64,000 nt of DNA from Amycolatopsis coloradensis (GTDB lineage Bacteria; Actinomycetota; Actinomycetes; Mycobacteriales; Pseudonocardiaceae). The translations under genes were made by a program, and so were the position numbers. The stretch covers positions 62,001 to 126,000 of the forward strand of contig NZ_MQUQ01000001.1 of the NCBI RefSeq assembly GCF_001953865.1. The letters run 5' to 3'. The notes beneath the pieces were generated by a model. It was not told the origin of the DNA. It made no database searches and was given only the letters and a program-made list of their open reading frames with translations. Shown here piece by piece: positions 54,417 to 63,579 of this stretch. Every line of letters begins with the position of its first letter. Within the stretch, counting starts at the first letter, position 1.

Positions 54417-56228
54417 TCAGCCGAAGGCGGCGCGCAGCGCGGGCTTCCCGCCCGTCACCGGCAGCACCACGGTGGTCCGGTTCAGTTCGAGCGAGATCCC
54501 CGCCCCGGGCTTCGGCCGGAGCGTGTAGTCGTGGTCGCTGGAGGCCAGCAGGAACTCGATCTTGTGCCCGGCCGCGAGCAGGTAGTCCTTCGCCACCAGC
54601 TCGACCTCGATCTGGTAGCTCTCACCGGGGGTGATCGGGTCGGTGCGGGCCGGGTCGCGGCGGTTCTGCGGGTCGGTCCAGCCTCGGCTGATCACCTTGG
54701 CCGTACCGTTCGGGGCGCGGTCGACGAGCACCGCCGTCACGTTGGCGGCGGGCTTGTCGAAGGACACCGACAAATCGACCTTCGCGGTGCCTGCCAGGCG
54801 TACGGGCTGTTTCGCGGCGGTGGTCGAGTACAGCAGCCGGTTGCCCGACGAGGTCGCGTTGGCGAGCTGTTCGACGGTCTTGCTCGCGTCGTCGGCCAGC
54901 TTCTCGACGGCGGCCTTGCCCGGAACGGAGTTGCGCGTGTCGAGCTTGCCCTTCGAGGAACCACCGGGCCACGGGTGAAGCTTCACGTCCTGGGTGCCGG
55001 GCAGCGGCCACTCCGGCTCGTCCACCCACGACTTGTCCTCGCGCTGGATGGTGGCCTTCGGCTCGCGTTCGATGCCGTTGTCCACGTCGTAGAGGTAGTG
55101 CGACATCCACTTGTTGATCGTGGCGAGCCAGACGTCGCGGCGGAGGCTGATCGGGTCGCTGTGGCCGGACTGGTGCAGCCAGATCTTGTGCTCGACGCCG
55201 TGCTGCTTGAGCGCTTCGTACCAGCGCGTGCCCTGATCGGTCTTGACGTTCCAGTCGTTGAGGCCGTGCACGACGAGCACCGAGGCTCGGACCTTGCGCA
55301 CGTCGTCCCGGTAGTTCCGCACGTCCCAGAAGGGGCTGTAGTCGCCGGTCACCCGGTCCTGGTCGACGGCGATACGGTCGATCAGCGGGCGGCAGACGGC
55401 GCGATCCTGGCGTGTGTAGACATAGTCCGCGAGCACGTCCGCGTCCTCGCCCTGGAAACCGCCCGCCGCGACGACGGCGCCGTCGTTGCGGTAGTAGTCG
55501 TACCAGCTGGAGATCGCCGCGATGGGGACGATCGTCTCCAGCCCTTCGACGCCGGTGCTGGCCACCGCGTTGGGCAGCGTGCCGTTGTAGGAGACGCCGG
55601 TCATGCCGGTCTTGCCGGTGCTCCAGTCCGCGACCGCGGCCTTGCCCGCGGCGTCCCGCGCCGCCGCGCGGCCGTTCAGCCAGTCCACAATGGACTTCGC
55701 GCCGATGGTCTCGTTGACGTCGCCGGTGCTAGGGCAGCCGGTGGACTGGCCGCTGCCGAGTGACTCCCCGTACACCACGGCGAAGCCGCGGGCGATGAAG
55801 TAGTTCTGGTAGCTCCAGTTGATGGGCGCCGGGTTCGGGCCGACGGTCCTGGTCGCGATCCGCGGGCCCGCGGGGGCGCGTTTGGCGCCGGGCACGTACA
55901 GCTCGGTGTCGACGTTGTGGTTCGCGACGTCGTTGCCGCCCGCGTAGTACGGGCTGGCCTGGTAGACGACCGGGACCTTCATGCCCTGCTGGGTCGCGCG
56001 CGGCCGCACCACCTCCGCGTGCACGAGGTCGTCCTTGCCGTCGCCGTCGCTGTCGACCGGCGCGGTGACCCAGACGTTCTCCCGGATGACGTCCGCCGGG
56101 TCGAACACCGGTTGCGCCTGCCCGTCCTTGAAGACCGGTGTCGGCGGCGTGTCGGCTTGAGCAGGCAGAGCCGTCGCTGGAAGAACCAGGACGGCGGTGA
56201 ACAAGGCGGCGAGTCTGGCGACTCTCAC
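54417..56228 (-). CDS. Exported X-Pro dipeptidyl-peptidase (S15 family)
   Basis: 603 residues. Signal peptide ends about A-Q-A at 25. Alpha/beta hydrolase catalytic Ser213 in G-V-S-Y-N-G-T, Asp in H-G-L-N-D-W-N-V, His in Q-S-G-H-S-D-P, then the C-terminal jelly-roll domain. It removes Xaa-Pro dipeptides or hydrolyses related esters outside the cell. GTG 56228 follows GGGGGT. It diverges from the DUF4139 gene. Confidence 0.9.
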   Translation of the reverse strand: MRVARLAALFTAVLVLPATALPAQADTPPTPVFKDGQAQPVFDPADVIRENVWVTAPVDSDGDGKDDLVHAEVVRPRATQQGMKVPVVYQASPYYAGGNDVANHNVDTELYVPGAKRAPAGPRIATRTVGPNPAPINWSYQNYFIARGFAVVYGESLGSGQSTGCPSTGDVNETIGAKSIVDWLNGRAAARDAAGKAAVADWSTGKTGMTGVSYNGTLPNAVASTGVEGLETIVPIAAISSWYDYYRNDGAVVAAGGFQGEDADVLADYVYTRQDRAVCRPLIDRIAVDQDRVTGDYSPFWDVRNYRDDVRKVRASVLVVHGLNDWNVKTDQGTRWYEALKQHGVEHKIWLHQSGHSDPISLRRDVWLATINKWMSHYLYDVDNGIEREPKATIQREDKSWVDEPEWPLPGTQDVKLHPWPGGSSKGKLDTRNSVPGKAAVEKLADDASKTVEQLANATSSGNRLLYSTTAAKQPVRLAGTAKVDLSVSFDKPAANVTAVLVDRAPNGTAKVISRGWTDPQNRRDPARTDPITPGESYQIEVELVAKDYLLAAGHKIEFLLASSDHDYTLRPKPGAGISLELNRTTVVLPVTGGKPALRAAFG

Positions 56229-56310
56229 GTGACCCCCAAAGGCGGGCGGGTAAGACGCAGCTGAGGTTTCCGGCCCCCCGAACAGGTGTCAAGAGACTAA
56301 CGTCGGAGGC

Positions 56311-57873
56311 ATGCCGAGCATCGTGGAAGCACCGATCGTCGCCGTCACCGTGTACCCCCACCATGCCCGGATAACGAGACGGGCCTCGGCACGCCTTGAC
56401 AACGAGACGCGGTTCAGCTTCGCCGGCCTGCCCTGGAACCTGGACTCCGATTCGGTCCGGATCACCGGCTCCGGTCCGGCGGTCATCGCGGGGGTCGACG
56501 TCGCCGTCGAGCGCCATCCCGCGCCCGCCGACGCTTCCTTGCGCGCGCTGACCGAGCGGCGGCACGCCGACCAGGCCGTGGTCGACGAGGTCGCGGACGC
56601 CGTCGCCGCGGAGACCGCGAAGGTCGAGCTGCTGACCGGGGTGGCGAAGCGGAGTGGCGGCAGCTTCGCGAAGGCGCTCGCGGCGGGCACGGCCGAACCG
56701 GTCCGGGTCGCGGAGGTGACCGACGCGCTCGGCACGCAGCTGGCGGACGCGCTGGGCAAACGCCGCGAACTCGGCGTCCGGCTCGCCCGGCTTCGTGACG
56801 ACCTCGGCGCGCTGGACCGGGAGATCCAGTCGAAGCAGGGACTGGCCGAAGTGGACAGCGCGACGGTCACGGTCGAGCTGGAAAGCCAGGAGGACGGCGC
56901 GGAGATCGGCCTCGAACTGTCCTATGTGGTCGCGAACGCGAGCTGGGAGCCCGGTTACGACGTCCGCGTCCGTGGCGAGGACGTCAGCGTGACCTGGTAC
57001 GGGAGGATCACCCAGCACACCGGCGAGGACTGGCCCGAATGCGAGCTGGCCCTGTCCACCGCGCGGCCGGCGAACACCGTGGAGGTCCCCGAACTCGAAC
57101 CGTGGTTCCTCGACCGCGTACGCCCGGTCCAGCCGGTGATGGCACGCGCCGCGTACGGCGGGGCGTCACCGATGGGCGGCGGGATCCCGGAAGCGGTGAG
57201 CATGGCGCCCGCCGGGGCCCCGATGGCGGTGCGGACCGCGACCGCCGAGGAGGGGGCCACCGCGGTCACCTACCGGCCGGGCCGTCCGGTGGCGGTGCCT
57301 TCGGGCGCGCAGGGTCATCGCACGACGCTGGCGCGGCTGGACCTGACGGCGAAATTGGGCTACGTCACCGCTCCGGCGGTCTCGTCGGAGGCGTATCTGC
57401 GGGCGGCCGTGGTCAACACGTCGGAACACACCCTGCGGCCCGGGAAGGCGTCGGTGTTTCACGAGACGGAGTTCGTCGGCACCACGCGGCTCGACGTCTG
57501 GGCACCGGGCGAGGAACTCGAACTCGCTCTCGGCGTGGACGACCGGATCCGGGTCGAACGGGAACTCTCGCATCGCTCGGCGAGCAAGGCGACGCTGTCC
57601 GGCGTGCGCAAACGGGAGGCCGCCTACACCACGACCATCAGCAACCACAGCCCGCGCGAAGCGGTGGTGACCGTGCTGGACCAGGCGCCGGTCTCCCGCG
57701 ACGAAGCGATCACGGTCCGCGACGTCCGCGCGGTGCCCGAGCCGGTGGAGCAGACCGATCTGGGTGAGTTCACCTGGCGGCTGACGCTCGCTCCGGGCGC
57801 GAAGGGCGTCGTGACACTCGGATACCGGGTGGATGTCGCGAAGGGTGTGGAGCTTTCCGGCTGGCGCGAGTAG
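56311..57873 (+). CDS. DUF4139 (MuiA-like) protein
   Basis: 520 residues. N-terminal DUF4140 region (V-Y-P-H-H-A-R-I-T-R), a coiled-coil-rich section at about 80-165, then DUF4139 with S-W-E-P-G-Y-D-V-R and the late D-L-G-E-F-T-W-R-L. The family is named after a mucoidy inhibitor A homologue; biochemical role unknown. No signal peptide is seen. It ends 11 nt before a palindrome shared with the convergent CBS gene. Confidence 0.88.
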   Translation: MPSIVEAPIVAVTVYPHHARITRRASARLDNETRFSFAGLPWNLDSDSVRITGSGPAVIAGVDVAVERHPAPADASLRALTERRHADQAVVDEVADAVAAETAKVELLTGVAKRSGGSFAKALAAGTAEPVRVAEVTDALGTQLADALGKRRELGVRLARLRDDLGALDREIQSKQGLAEVDSATVTVELESQEDGAEIGLELSYVVANASWEPGYDVRVRGEDVSVTWYGRITQHTGEDWPECELALSTARPANTVEVPELEPWFLDRVRPVQPVMARAAYGGASPMGGGIPEAVSMAPAGAPMAVRTATAEEGATAVTYRPGRPVAVPSGAQGHRTTLARLDLTAKLGYVTAPAVSSEAYLRAAVVNTSEHTLRPGKASVFHETEFVGTTRLDVWAPGEELELALGVDDRIRVERELSHRSASKATLSGVRKREAAYTTTISNHSPREAVVTVLDQAPVSRDEAITVRDVRAVPEPVEQTDLGEFTWRLTLAPGAKGVVTLGYRVDVAKGVELSGWRE

Positions 57874-57883
57874 CCGTCGGCGA

Positions 57884-57938
57884 TGTTATGAACGGACCTT
57901 TCATAACAGATTTTGTTATGAAAGGTCCGTTCATAACA
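57884..57938. repeat. Nested inverted repeat between convergent genes
   Basis: 24-bp perfect arms 57884-57907 and 57915-57938, 7-nt loop; each arm is also near-palindromic (TTATGAA with TTCATAA). It sits between the DUF4139 and CBS gene ends. Related in pattern to 5216-5264. Confidence 0.88.
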
Positions 57939-57942
57939 AAGA

Positions 57943-58374
57943 TCAGCCCTGCGAGATGTACGCCTCGAGCTGTTCCTGACTCTTCTCCAGCTGCTCCATT
58001 CGTGTCTTCACGACGTCGCCGATGCTCACGATCCCGGCGAGCCTGCCGTCCACCAGGACCGGGACGTGCCGGATGCGGCGTTCGGTCATCAGGACCGACA
58101 GCTGGTCCACCGAGTCCTCGGGGGTACAGCTCGCAACCATCTTCGTCATGATCGCGGACACCGATCCGTCGAGCAGCTGGGGCCCGCGCTCGTTGAGCCG
58201 TCGCACCACGTCCCGTTCGGAGACGATCCCGACGATCCCGCCCTCGTCGTCGACGACCACCAGGGCGCCGACGTTGTGCTTCGCGAGTCTCTCGAGCAGC
58301 TCAGTGACGTTCGTCTCCGGCGAGACGGTCGCGACGGCCGCCCCCTTGTTCCGCAACAGATCGGAAATCCGCAT
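57943..58374 (-). CDS. CBS-domain pair protein
   Basis: 143 residues from ATG 58374 with GGGAGGAG upstream; a start at 58407 would add 11 residues. Two CBS domains, about 8-60 and 72-125, with the G-I-V-S-E-R-D-V-V and G-I-V-S-I-G-D-V-V ends. CBS pairs bind adenine nucleotides and act as energy or redox sensors. Free-standing ones of this type are common and their partners are unknown. Confidence 0.9.
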   Translation of the reverse strand: MRISDLLRNKGAAVATVSPETNVTELLERLAKHNVGALVVVDDEGGIVGIVSERDVVRRLNERGPQLLDGSVSAIMTKMVASCTPEDSVDQLSVLMTERRIRHVPVLVDGRLAGIVSIGDVVKTRMEQLEKSQEQLEAYISQG

Positions 58375-58421
58375 ACGCGCTCCTCCCGGATGGGTGACCT
58401 GAGTCACTCCAGGTTATGGCC

Positions 58422-58904
58422 TCACCGCCGTGCGCGGAAGTCCGGAGAGTCCGATTCGATGCCCAGCCTGGCCGCGAGCGCGTCGTAGGCCTCGACGATC
58501 CCAGTGCCGTACGGGTCGTCACCGAGCGCGCCGAGGGTCCCCCGACCGAGCTCCCACTGGGCCTTCGCGGCCTCGTGATCACCGAGTTTGCGGTAATCCT
58601 CGGCGAGGTTGAGATGCAGCGACGGGTAGAACCCGCGCACGGCGAGGGTCGCGTGATACTCCTGGGCGCGTTCGTCGGTCAGTGAATCCGCGGCCGCGAG
58701 CGCGCGGAGATCCCAGGCGAGTTCGTCGGCCGGGTCGTCGCGGACGTCGGCCATGTAGTGCGCGAGCGCGCATCGGTGCAGCGGGTCGCCTTCCGCACCG
58801 ATCCGCTCCCACAGCGCGGCGAACTTCTCGCGCGCGCCCGCCCGGTCGCCGGAGATGTGCAGCTGGAGACCGGTGTGGATCTCGGCCATCACGTCGTCGC
58901 TCAT
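58422..58904 (-). CDS. TPR-like helical protein
   Basis: 160 residues from ATG 58902-58904, overlapping the zinc-peptidase stop (ATGA). Helical repeats such as L-H-R-C-A-L-A-H-Y-M-A-D and H-L-N-L-A-E-D-Y-R-K-L-G-D suggest tetratricopeptide-like packing. No catalytic motif. Probably partners something in the same short operon. Confidence 0.75.
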   Translation of the reverse strand: MSDDVMAEIHTGLQLHISGDRAGAREKFAALWERIGAEGDPLHRCALAHYMADVRDDPADELAWDLRALAAADSLTDERAQEYHATLAVRGFYPSLHLNLAEDYRKLGDHEAAKAQWELGRGTLGALGDDPYGTGIVEAYDALAARLGIESDSPDFRARR

Positions 58905-59785
58905 TTGACCTCCGAAGCGGGTGCCGCCCAGGTGTTGCACGACGACGTCGTCTTCCCGGAGAACCCGGCCTTCGCCCATTTCAGCTGGTTACGGCCACTG
59001 CCGTGGGTGTCGCTGTCGTCGGTGTCGCCGTAGGTGTCGAGCGCGGCGGTGGCCAGCGAAGTGCTGATCGACCCGCGCCCGGCGGCGGCCGCGAGGGCGA
59101 GCGCGCCGAAGCAGTTCGCCTGGAGTTCGATACGGCGGACCCGTTCCTTGTCGGCCGGGCTGTCCTCGTCCGGCGAGGTCATCTTCTCCGCGGCGGCCGA
59201 CAAAATCCCGCTGGAGCGCTGGATGTGGTGCCCGTACTCGTGGGCCATGGTCGCGAGGTGACGGGACCGTTCGAGACCGGCGTCGCTCAGCATCCACTCG
59301 GTCGGCGCGTAGATCGTGGTGTCACCACCGCAGTAGTAGGCGACGGCCTCGGCCTCGCTCGGCACCTTCCCGCAGGCGCTCGTCTCCGGCAGCGTCACCT
59401 GCACGGTCACCGTCAGCGCGGGTTCGTTCGCCTGGTCCAAAGCCGGTTTCCAGGCTTCGGCGAGACAGGACGCGAAGGTCTTGTAGTACCGCTCCAGCTT
59501 CGCGGGGTCCCGGCTGATCGCCGGCAACCGGCAGGTGACCGCGCCGAGCGCGACCCCGTCGGCCAGCAGCGGGTTCGTTTCCAGCTCCCGCACCTCCTCG
59601 GGCGCGGGTTTGGCCGGTGCCTTGGCGCGTTCGGAAGGGAGCGCGTCCGGTACAGGAAGGGCCTGGCCGTGGATCTCCCGCGGTCCGCCCGCCATCGCCA
59701 TCCCGGCGGCGGTCAAGGCCGCGACGATAAGCAGGCCGACCACGGCGGTGCCCGGATGGCGGGATACCTCGTCGGTGCCGGTCAT
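58901..59785 (-). CDS. Neutral zinc metallopeptidase (YpfJ family), membrane-anchored
   Basis: 294 residues. N-terminal membrane helix at about 13-32, then the extracellular domain. Zinc motif H-E-Y-G-H-H at 182-187 (His182, Glu183, His186) and E-L-Q-A-N-C-F-G with the third ligand. Cysteines at about 85, 107, 138 and 152 may form disulphides. It is expected to cut extracellular proteins; target unknown. Divergent from the S9 peptidase gene. Confidence 0.88.
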   Translation of the reverse strand: MTGTDEVSRHPGTAVVGLLIVAALTAAGMAMAGGPREIHGQALPVPDALPSERAKAPAKPAPEEVRELETNPLLADGVALGAVTCRLPAISRDPAKLERYYKTFASCLAEAWKPALDQANEPALTVTVQVTLPETSACGKVPSEAEAVAYYCGGDTTIYAPTEWMLSDAGLERSRHLATMAHEYGHHIQRSSGILSAAAEKMTSPDEDSPADKERVRRIELQANCFGALALAAAAGRGSISTSLATAALDTYGDTDDSDTHGSGRNQLKWAKAGFSGKTTSSCNTWAAPASEVK

Positions 59786-59870
59786 GGTCTCCCCCCAGCG
59801 TGCGAGCCCTCAGCATACGAAACGCCACACCTGGTGGCGCCGGGGCCGACACCCCGGCGAGACTGTCAGC

Positions 59871-61877
59871 ATGAGTGACGAGGACCCGTACCTGTGGCTG
59901 GAAGACGTGACCGGCGGCGACGCGCTGGACTGGGTGCGAGCCCGCAACTCCGAATCTCTGGCGGAGCTGTCCACCGGCGAGCGGTTCGCCGGCATCCGTG
60001 ACGAGGTCCGCGAGGTCCTCGACGCCGACGACCGGATCCCGTACGTCCGTCGCCGCGGCGAGTACCTGTACAACTTCTGGCAGGACTCGGCCAACCCTCG
60101 CGGCCTGTGGCGCCGCACCACCCTCGAGCAGTACCGGCTCGACGCGCCGGAGTGGGATCTCCTGCTCGACGTCGACGCGCTGGCCGAGGCCGACGGCGAG
60201 AACTGGGTGTGGCAGGGCGCCGCCGTCCTGCGGCCGGGCTACGACATCGCGCTGGTCGAACTGTCGCGAGGCGGGGCCGACGCGACCGTCGTCCGCGAAT
60301 TCGACCTCGAAGAACGCCGTTTCGTCGAGGACGGGTTCTTCGTGCCCGAAGCCAAGACCCGGATCGGCTGGATCGACCGCGACCGCGTCTACATCGGCAC
60401 CGATTTCGGCGCGGGGACGCTGACCAGCTCGGGCTATCCGAGGCTGGCCAAGGAATGGCGGCGCGGCACCCCGCTCGAAGAGGCGACGGTGGTCTTCGAG
60501 GGCAAGCCGGATGACGTCTCGGTGTCGGCCCACCACGACCCGACCGAGGGATACGAACGCGACTTCGTCTACCGGTCGATCGACTTCTACCGCACCGAGC
60601 GGTACGTCAGGACGGCTGACGAGCTGAAGCGGATCGAGGTCCCCGAAGACGCGCAGACGTCCTCGCACCGCGAATGGCTGCTGATCCGGCTCCGCTCGGA
60701 CTGGACCGTCGACGGCACCACCTATCCGTCCGGCACCCTGCTCGCCTCCGGATTCGACGCCTTCATGGCGGGTGAGCGCACCTTCACGACGCTCTTCACG
60801 CCCGACGCGCACACGTCGCTGGAGTACTGGGCCTGGACGCACAACCACCTGCTGCTCTCGACGCTGTCCGACGTCCGGACTGAACTGCACGTGCTCACGC
60901 CGTCGGACGACTGGAGTTCGCAGCCGCTCGCCGGCACACCGGAATGGGGCACGGCGCAGATCACCGGCACCCACCCCGACGTCAGCGACGAGTACCTGCT
61001 CGACTCCAGCGGCTACACCCAGCCGTCGACGCTGAGCTACGGGCACGTCGGCGGCGACGTCGAAGTCCTCAAAAGCGCGCCTTCGTTCTTCGACAGCGAC
61101 GGCATGACGGTCTCGCAGTACTTCGCGACGTCGGAGGACGGCACGAAGATCCCGTACTTCGTCGTACGCCCCTCCGGCGCCGAAGGCGGGCCGACGCTGC
61201 TGACCGGGTACGGCGGCTTCGAGGTCTCGCTGACCCCCAGCTACAGCGGCGTGATCGGCCGAGGCTGGCTCTCGCGCGGCGGGACCTACGTCGTCGCGAA
61301 CATCCGCGGCGGCGGCGAATACGGGCCCGCCTGGCACACCTCGGTCACCAAAGCCAAGCGGTACAAGGTCTACGAGGACTTCTCGGCCGTCGCCGCCGAC
61401 CTCGTCGAGCGCGGCATCAGCGAGCCGGACCGGCTCGGGATCCAGGGCGGCAGCAACGGCGGGCTGCTGATGGGCGTCATGCTCACGCGGTACCCGCACC
61501 TGTTCGGGGCGATCGTGAGCCAGGTGCCGCTGCTGGACATGAAGCGATACCACAAACTCCTCGCGGGAGCGTCGTGGATGGCCGAGTACGGAGATCCCGA
61601 CGATCCCGCGGAATGGGACTTCATCGGGAAGTACTCGCCGTACCAGAACGTCCACGGTGGACGGGACTATCCGCCGGTCCTGTTCGTCACCTCCACCCGG
61701 GACGACCGGGTGCATCCCGCGCACGCGCGCAAGATGGTCGCGCGGATGCTGGAGCAGGGGCACGACGTGCGGTACCACGAGAACATCGAGGGTGGCCACG
61801 GCGCGGCGGCCGACAACGAGCAGCTGGCGTTCAAATGGGCGCTGATGCTCGAATTCCTGTGGGAGAAGCTCGCCTGA
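59871..61877 (+). CDS. Prolyl oligopeptidase family serine peptidase (S9)
   Basis: 668 residues from ATG 59871. N-terminal seven-bladed beta-propeller (P-Y-L-W-L-E-D-V start), then the alpha/beta hydrolase domain: catalytic Ser528 in Q-G-G-S-N-G-G, Asp611/612 in D-D-R-V-H-P and His643 in E-G-G-H-G. It cleaves short peptides after Pro or related residues in the cytoplasm (no signal seen). The ribosome site is weak. Confidence 0.93.
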   Translation: MSDEDPYLWLEDVTGGDALDWVRARNSESLAELSTGERFAGIRDEVREVLDADDRIPYVRRRGEYLYNFWQDSANPRGLWRRTTLEQYRLDAPEWDLLLDVDALAEADGENWVWQGAAVLRPGYDIALVELSRGGADATVVREFDLEERRFVEDGFFVPEAKTRIGWIDRDRVYIGTDFGAGTLTSSGYPRLAKEWRRGTPLEEATVVFEGKPDDVSVSAHHDPTEGYERDFVYRSIDFYRTERYVRTADELKRIEVPEDAQTSSHREWLLIRLRSDWTVDGTTYPSGTLLASGFDAFMAGERTFTTLFTPDAHTSLEYWAWTHNHLLLSTLSDVRTELHVLTPSDDWSSQPLAGTPEWGTAQITGTHPDVSDEYLLDSSGYTQPSTLSYGHVGGDVEVLKSAPSFFDSDGMTVSQYFATSEDGTKIPYFVVRPSGAEGGPTLLTGYGGFEVSLTPSYSGVIGRGWLSRGGTYVVANIRGGGEYGPAWHTSVTKAKRYKVYEDFSAVAADLVERGISEPDRLGIQGGSNGGLLMGVMLTRYPHLFGAIVSQVPLLDMKRYHKLLAGASWMAEYGDPDDPAEWDFIGKYSPYQNVHGGRDYPPVLFVTSTRDDRVHPAHARKMVARMLEQGHDVRYHENIEGGHGAAADNEQLAFKWALMLEFLWEKLA

Positions 61878-61878
61878 C

Positions 61879-61923
61879 GTGTGATGAAAGGGTCTTTCGC
61901 TTCGAAAGACCCTTTCATCACAC
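61879..61923. repeat. Perfect inverted repeat between convergent genes
   Basis: 21-bp perfect arms 61879-61899 and 61903-61923 around a 3-nt loop; the arm contains GAAAGGGTCTTTC. It lies 1 nt after the S9 peptidase stop and 5 nt past the SMR stop, so it would terminate both. Confidence 0.9.
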
Positions 61924-61928
61924 CCGGC

Positions 61929-62243
61929 TCACTCCGTCACCTTCGCCAGCACCACCCCTCCGACGATCAGCGCCATCGCCGCGAACCGCCCGAAACCGAG
62001 CGGATCCTGGTGGATCACGATGCCGAACACGATCGCGCCCACCGCGCCGATCCCGGTGAACACGGCGTACGCGGTCCCGACCGGCAGCGTGTCCATCGCC
62101 TTCGAAAGCAGGTAGACGGCCGCGACGCCGAGTACGAAACAGAGCACGGTCGGCCAGAACCGGGTGAAGTTCTCCGTCGGTTTGATGCTCTGCGACCAGG
62201 CGACCTCGACGACCCCGGCCACCAGCAGGATTCCCCAGCCCAT
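61929..62243 (-). CDS. Small multidrug resistance family transporter (SugE/Gdx-like)
   Basis: 104 residues, four membrane helices. The essential Glu lies in V-V-E-V-A-W near residue 13, and L-P-V-G-T-A-Y-A-V-F-T-G-I-G-A-V-G matches the SugE/Gdx branch (guanidinium exporters) more than EmrE. SMR proteins work as antiparallel dimers exchanging H+ for cations. It starts inside the azoreductase stop (TGATG), so the two are coupled. Confidence 0.87.
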   Translation of the reverse strand: MGWGILLVAGVVEVAWSQSIKPTENFTRFWPTVLCFVLGVAAVYLLSKAMDTLPVGTAYAVFTGIGAVGAIVFGIVIHQDPLGFGRFAAMALIVGGVVLAKVTE

Positions 62244-62899
62244 CAGACCGCCCCTTCCGCCGAGGCGAACGACTCCGCCGCCCGCAGCGCCGTTTCCCGC
62301 GACGCGACCCGGTCGGGGTCGCGCGGGCTCAGCCGCGGGTCGACGAGCGCGTTCGTGAGTTCGGAATGCAGGAACGTGACGTCGTGGACGTCGTAGTGCC
62401 CGGCGAAGAAGTCACGGAGATAGCGCTCGTGGTGGTCGACAGGCTCCCTCGGCGTGCCCGGCAGGTAGGTGCCGCCGCGCGCCCCGGCGACCACGAAGGC
62501 TTTGCCCGCCAAGGACATCTTCGGGAACGTCACCTGGTCGATCCACAGCTTGAGCGTCGCGGGAATCGAGAAGTTGTACATCGGCGCGCCGATCAGCACG
62601 ACGTCGGCGGCGAGCAGTTCGGCCAGCAGCGGCTCGACCACGGCCCAGGCCTCCCGCTGTTCCGGAGTCTCGACCACCGAGGCGTAGCCGTCCGGGTCGG
62701 TGATCCCGGCGGCGAGGAGGGCGTCACAGATCTCGGTCCAGGCCTGCCCGATCGGCGGCACCGGCTCGGCGGCCACGTCGCGGTAGGTGTAGCCCGCGCC
62801 AGGACGCGCGGCACGCCAGACCTCGGCGAAACGAGCACTCAGTTCGCGGGAAAACGACGCGCCGCGGGCGCTGGAGTCGAGGTGGAGAAGGTGGCTCAT
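62243..62899 (-). CDS. azoR: FMN-dependent NADH-azoreductase (AzoR-like)
   Basis: 218 residues from ATG 62897-62899, GGGAGG upstream. Flavodoxin-like fold: L-H-L-D-S-S-A-R-G-A-S-F-S phosphate loop, P-M-Y-N-F-S-I-P-A-T-L-K and A-G-A-R-G-G-T-Y. Such enzymes reduce azo dyes, quinones and nitro compounds; a quinone or electrophile role is likely. It is regulated by the divergent TetR gene. Confidence 0.92.
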   Translation of the reverse strand: MSHLLHLDSSARGASFSRELSARFAEVWRAARPGAGYTYRDVAAEPVPPIGQAWTEICDALLAAGITDPDGYASVVETPEQREAWAVVEPLLAELLAADVVLIGAPMYNFSIPATLKLWIDQVTFPKMSLAGKAFVVAGARGGTYLPGTPREPVDHHERYLRDFFAGHYDVHDVTFLHSELTNALVDPRLSPRDPDRVASRETALRAAESFASAEGAV

Positions 62900-62920
62900 C
62901 GGGGCCTCCCAGCCAGGAAA

Positions 62921-62970
62921 TGGACACAGCGTCCACTTGCTTCGCCGGGTACAAGTGGACGTCGCGTCCG
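62921..62970. promoter_or_regulatory. TetR operator, two half-sites
   Basis: Two TGGAC-N5-GTCC palindromes (62921-62935 and 62956-62970) lie in the azoR/TetR gap; GTCCACTTG and CAAGTGGAC (9 bp) also form a larger symmetry around them. Probably the site by which the TetR protein represses both transcripts. Confidence 0.7.
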
Positions 62971-62991
62971 GATATTCCCTAGGCTGCGGAC

Positions 62992-63579
62992 ATGCCGAAG
63001 GAAGATCTGCTCGCGAACGGCCCGGGACGGGAGCGCTCGGACGCCGCCCGTAACCGCGCGAAGATCCTGAAGGCCGCCGAAGAACTCTTCGCCGCACGTC
63101 CGGCCGCGGACGTCACCATGGAGGACATCGCCAAAGCGGCCGGGGTCGGCCGCGCCACCTTGTACCGCCGCTACCCCGACCGATCGGCGATCGCCGTCGC
63201 CTTACTGGACGACCACGAGCGGGAACTGCAGGAGCGGTTGCTCACCGGCCCTCCCCCTTTGGGCCCCGGCGCGCCACCCGCCGAGCGGCTGGCCGCGTTC
63301 TACGCGGCGATGACCGGCCTGCTCGCCCGGCACGCGCATCTCGTCCTCGGCACCGAAGTCGGGCACTCACGGTTCACCACCGGCCCGTACCGGCTGTGGC
63401 GCACGCACGTCCGTTTCCTCGCCGAGCAGGCGAAGGCGAAGGACCCGGACGTGCTAGCCGACATCCTGCTGGCGCCGCTCGCTCCCGAGGTCTTCCTCCA
63501 CCAGACCGGCGAACTCGGCCTGAGTCCCGAACGCATCACCGGGGCACTGGACGAACAGGCGCGGCGAGCACTGTCCTGA
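62992..63579 (+). CDS. TetR family transcriptional regulator
   Basis: 195 residues. N-terminal TetR helix-turn-helix (I-L-K-A-A-E-E-L-F-A ... T-M-E-D-I-A-K-A-A-G-V-G-R-A-T-L-Y-R-R-Y-P) at about 22-70, then a ligand-binding domain whose inducer is unknown. Divergent from azoR-SMR, so it probably controls them in response to an electrophile or cation. The stop is 1 nt from the end of the convergent SRPBCC gene. Confidence 0.92.
   Translation: MPKEDLLANGPGRERSDAARNRAKILKAAEELFAARPAADVTMEDIAKAAGVGRATLYRRYPDRSAIAVALLDDHERELQERLLTGPPPLGPGAPPAERLAAFYAAMTGLLARHAHLVLGTEVGHSRFTTGPYRLWRTHVRFLAEQAKAKDPDVLADILLAPLAPEVFLHQTGELGLSPERITGALDEQARRALS

Noticed and set aside
59322..61799. 825-codon open frame antisense to the S9 peptidase
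   Set aside because: Shadow of two well supported genes.
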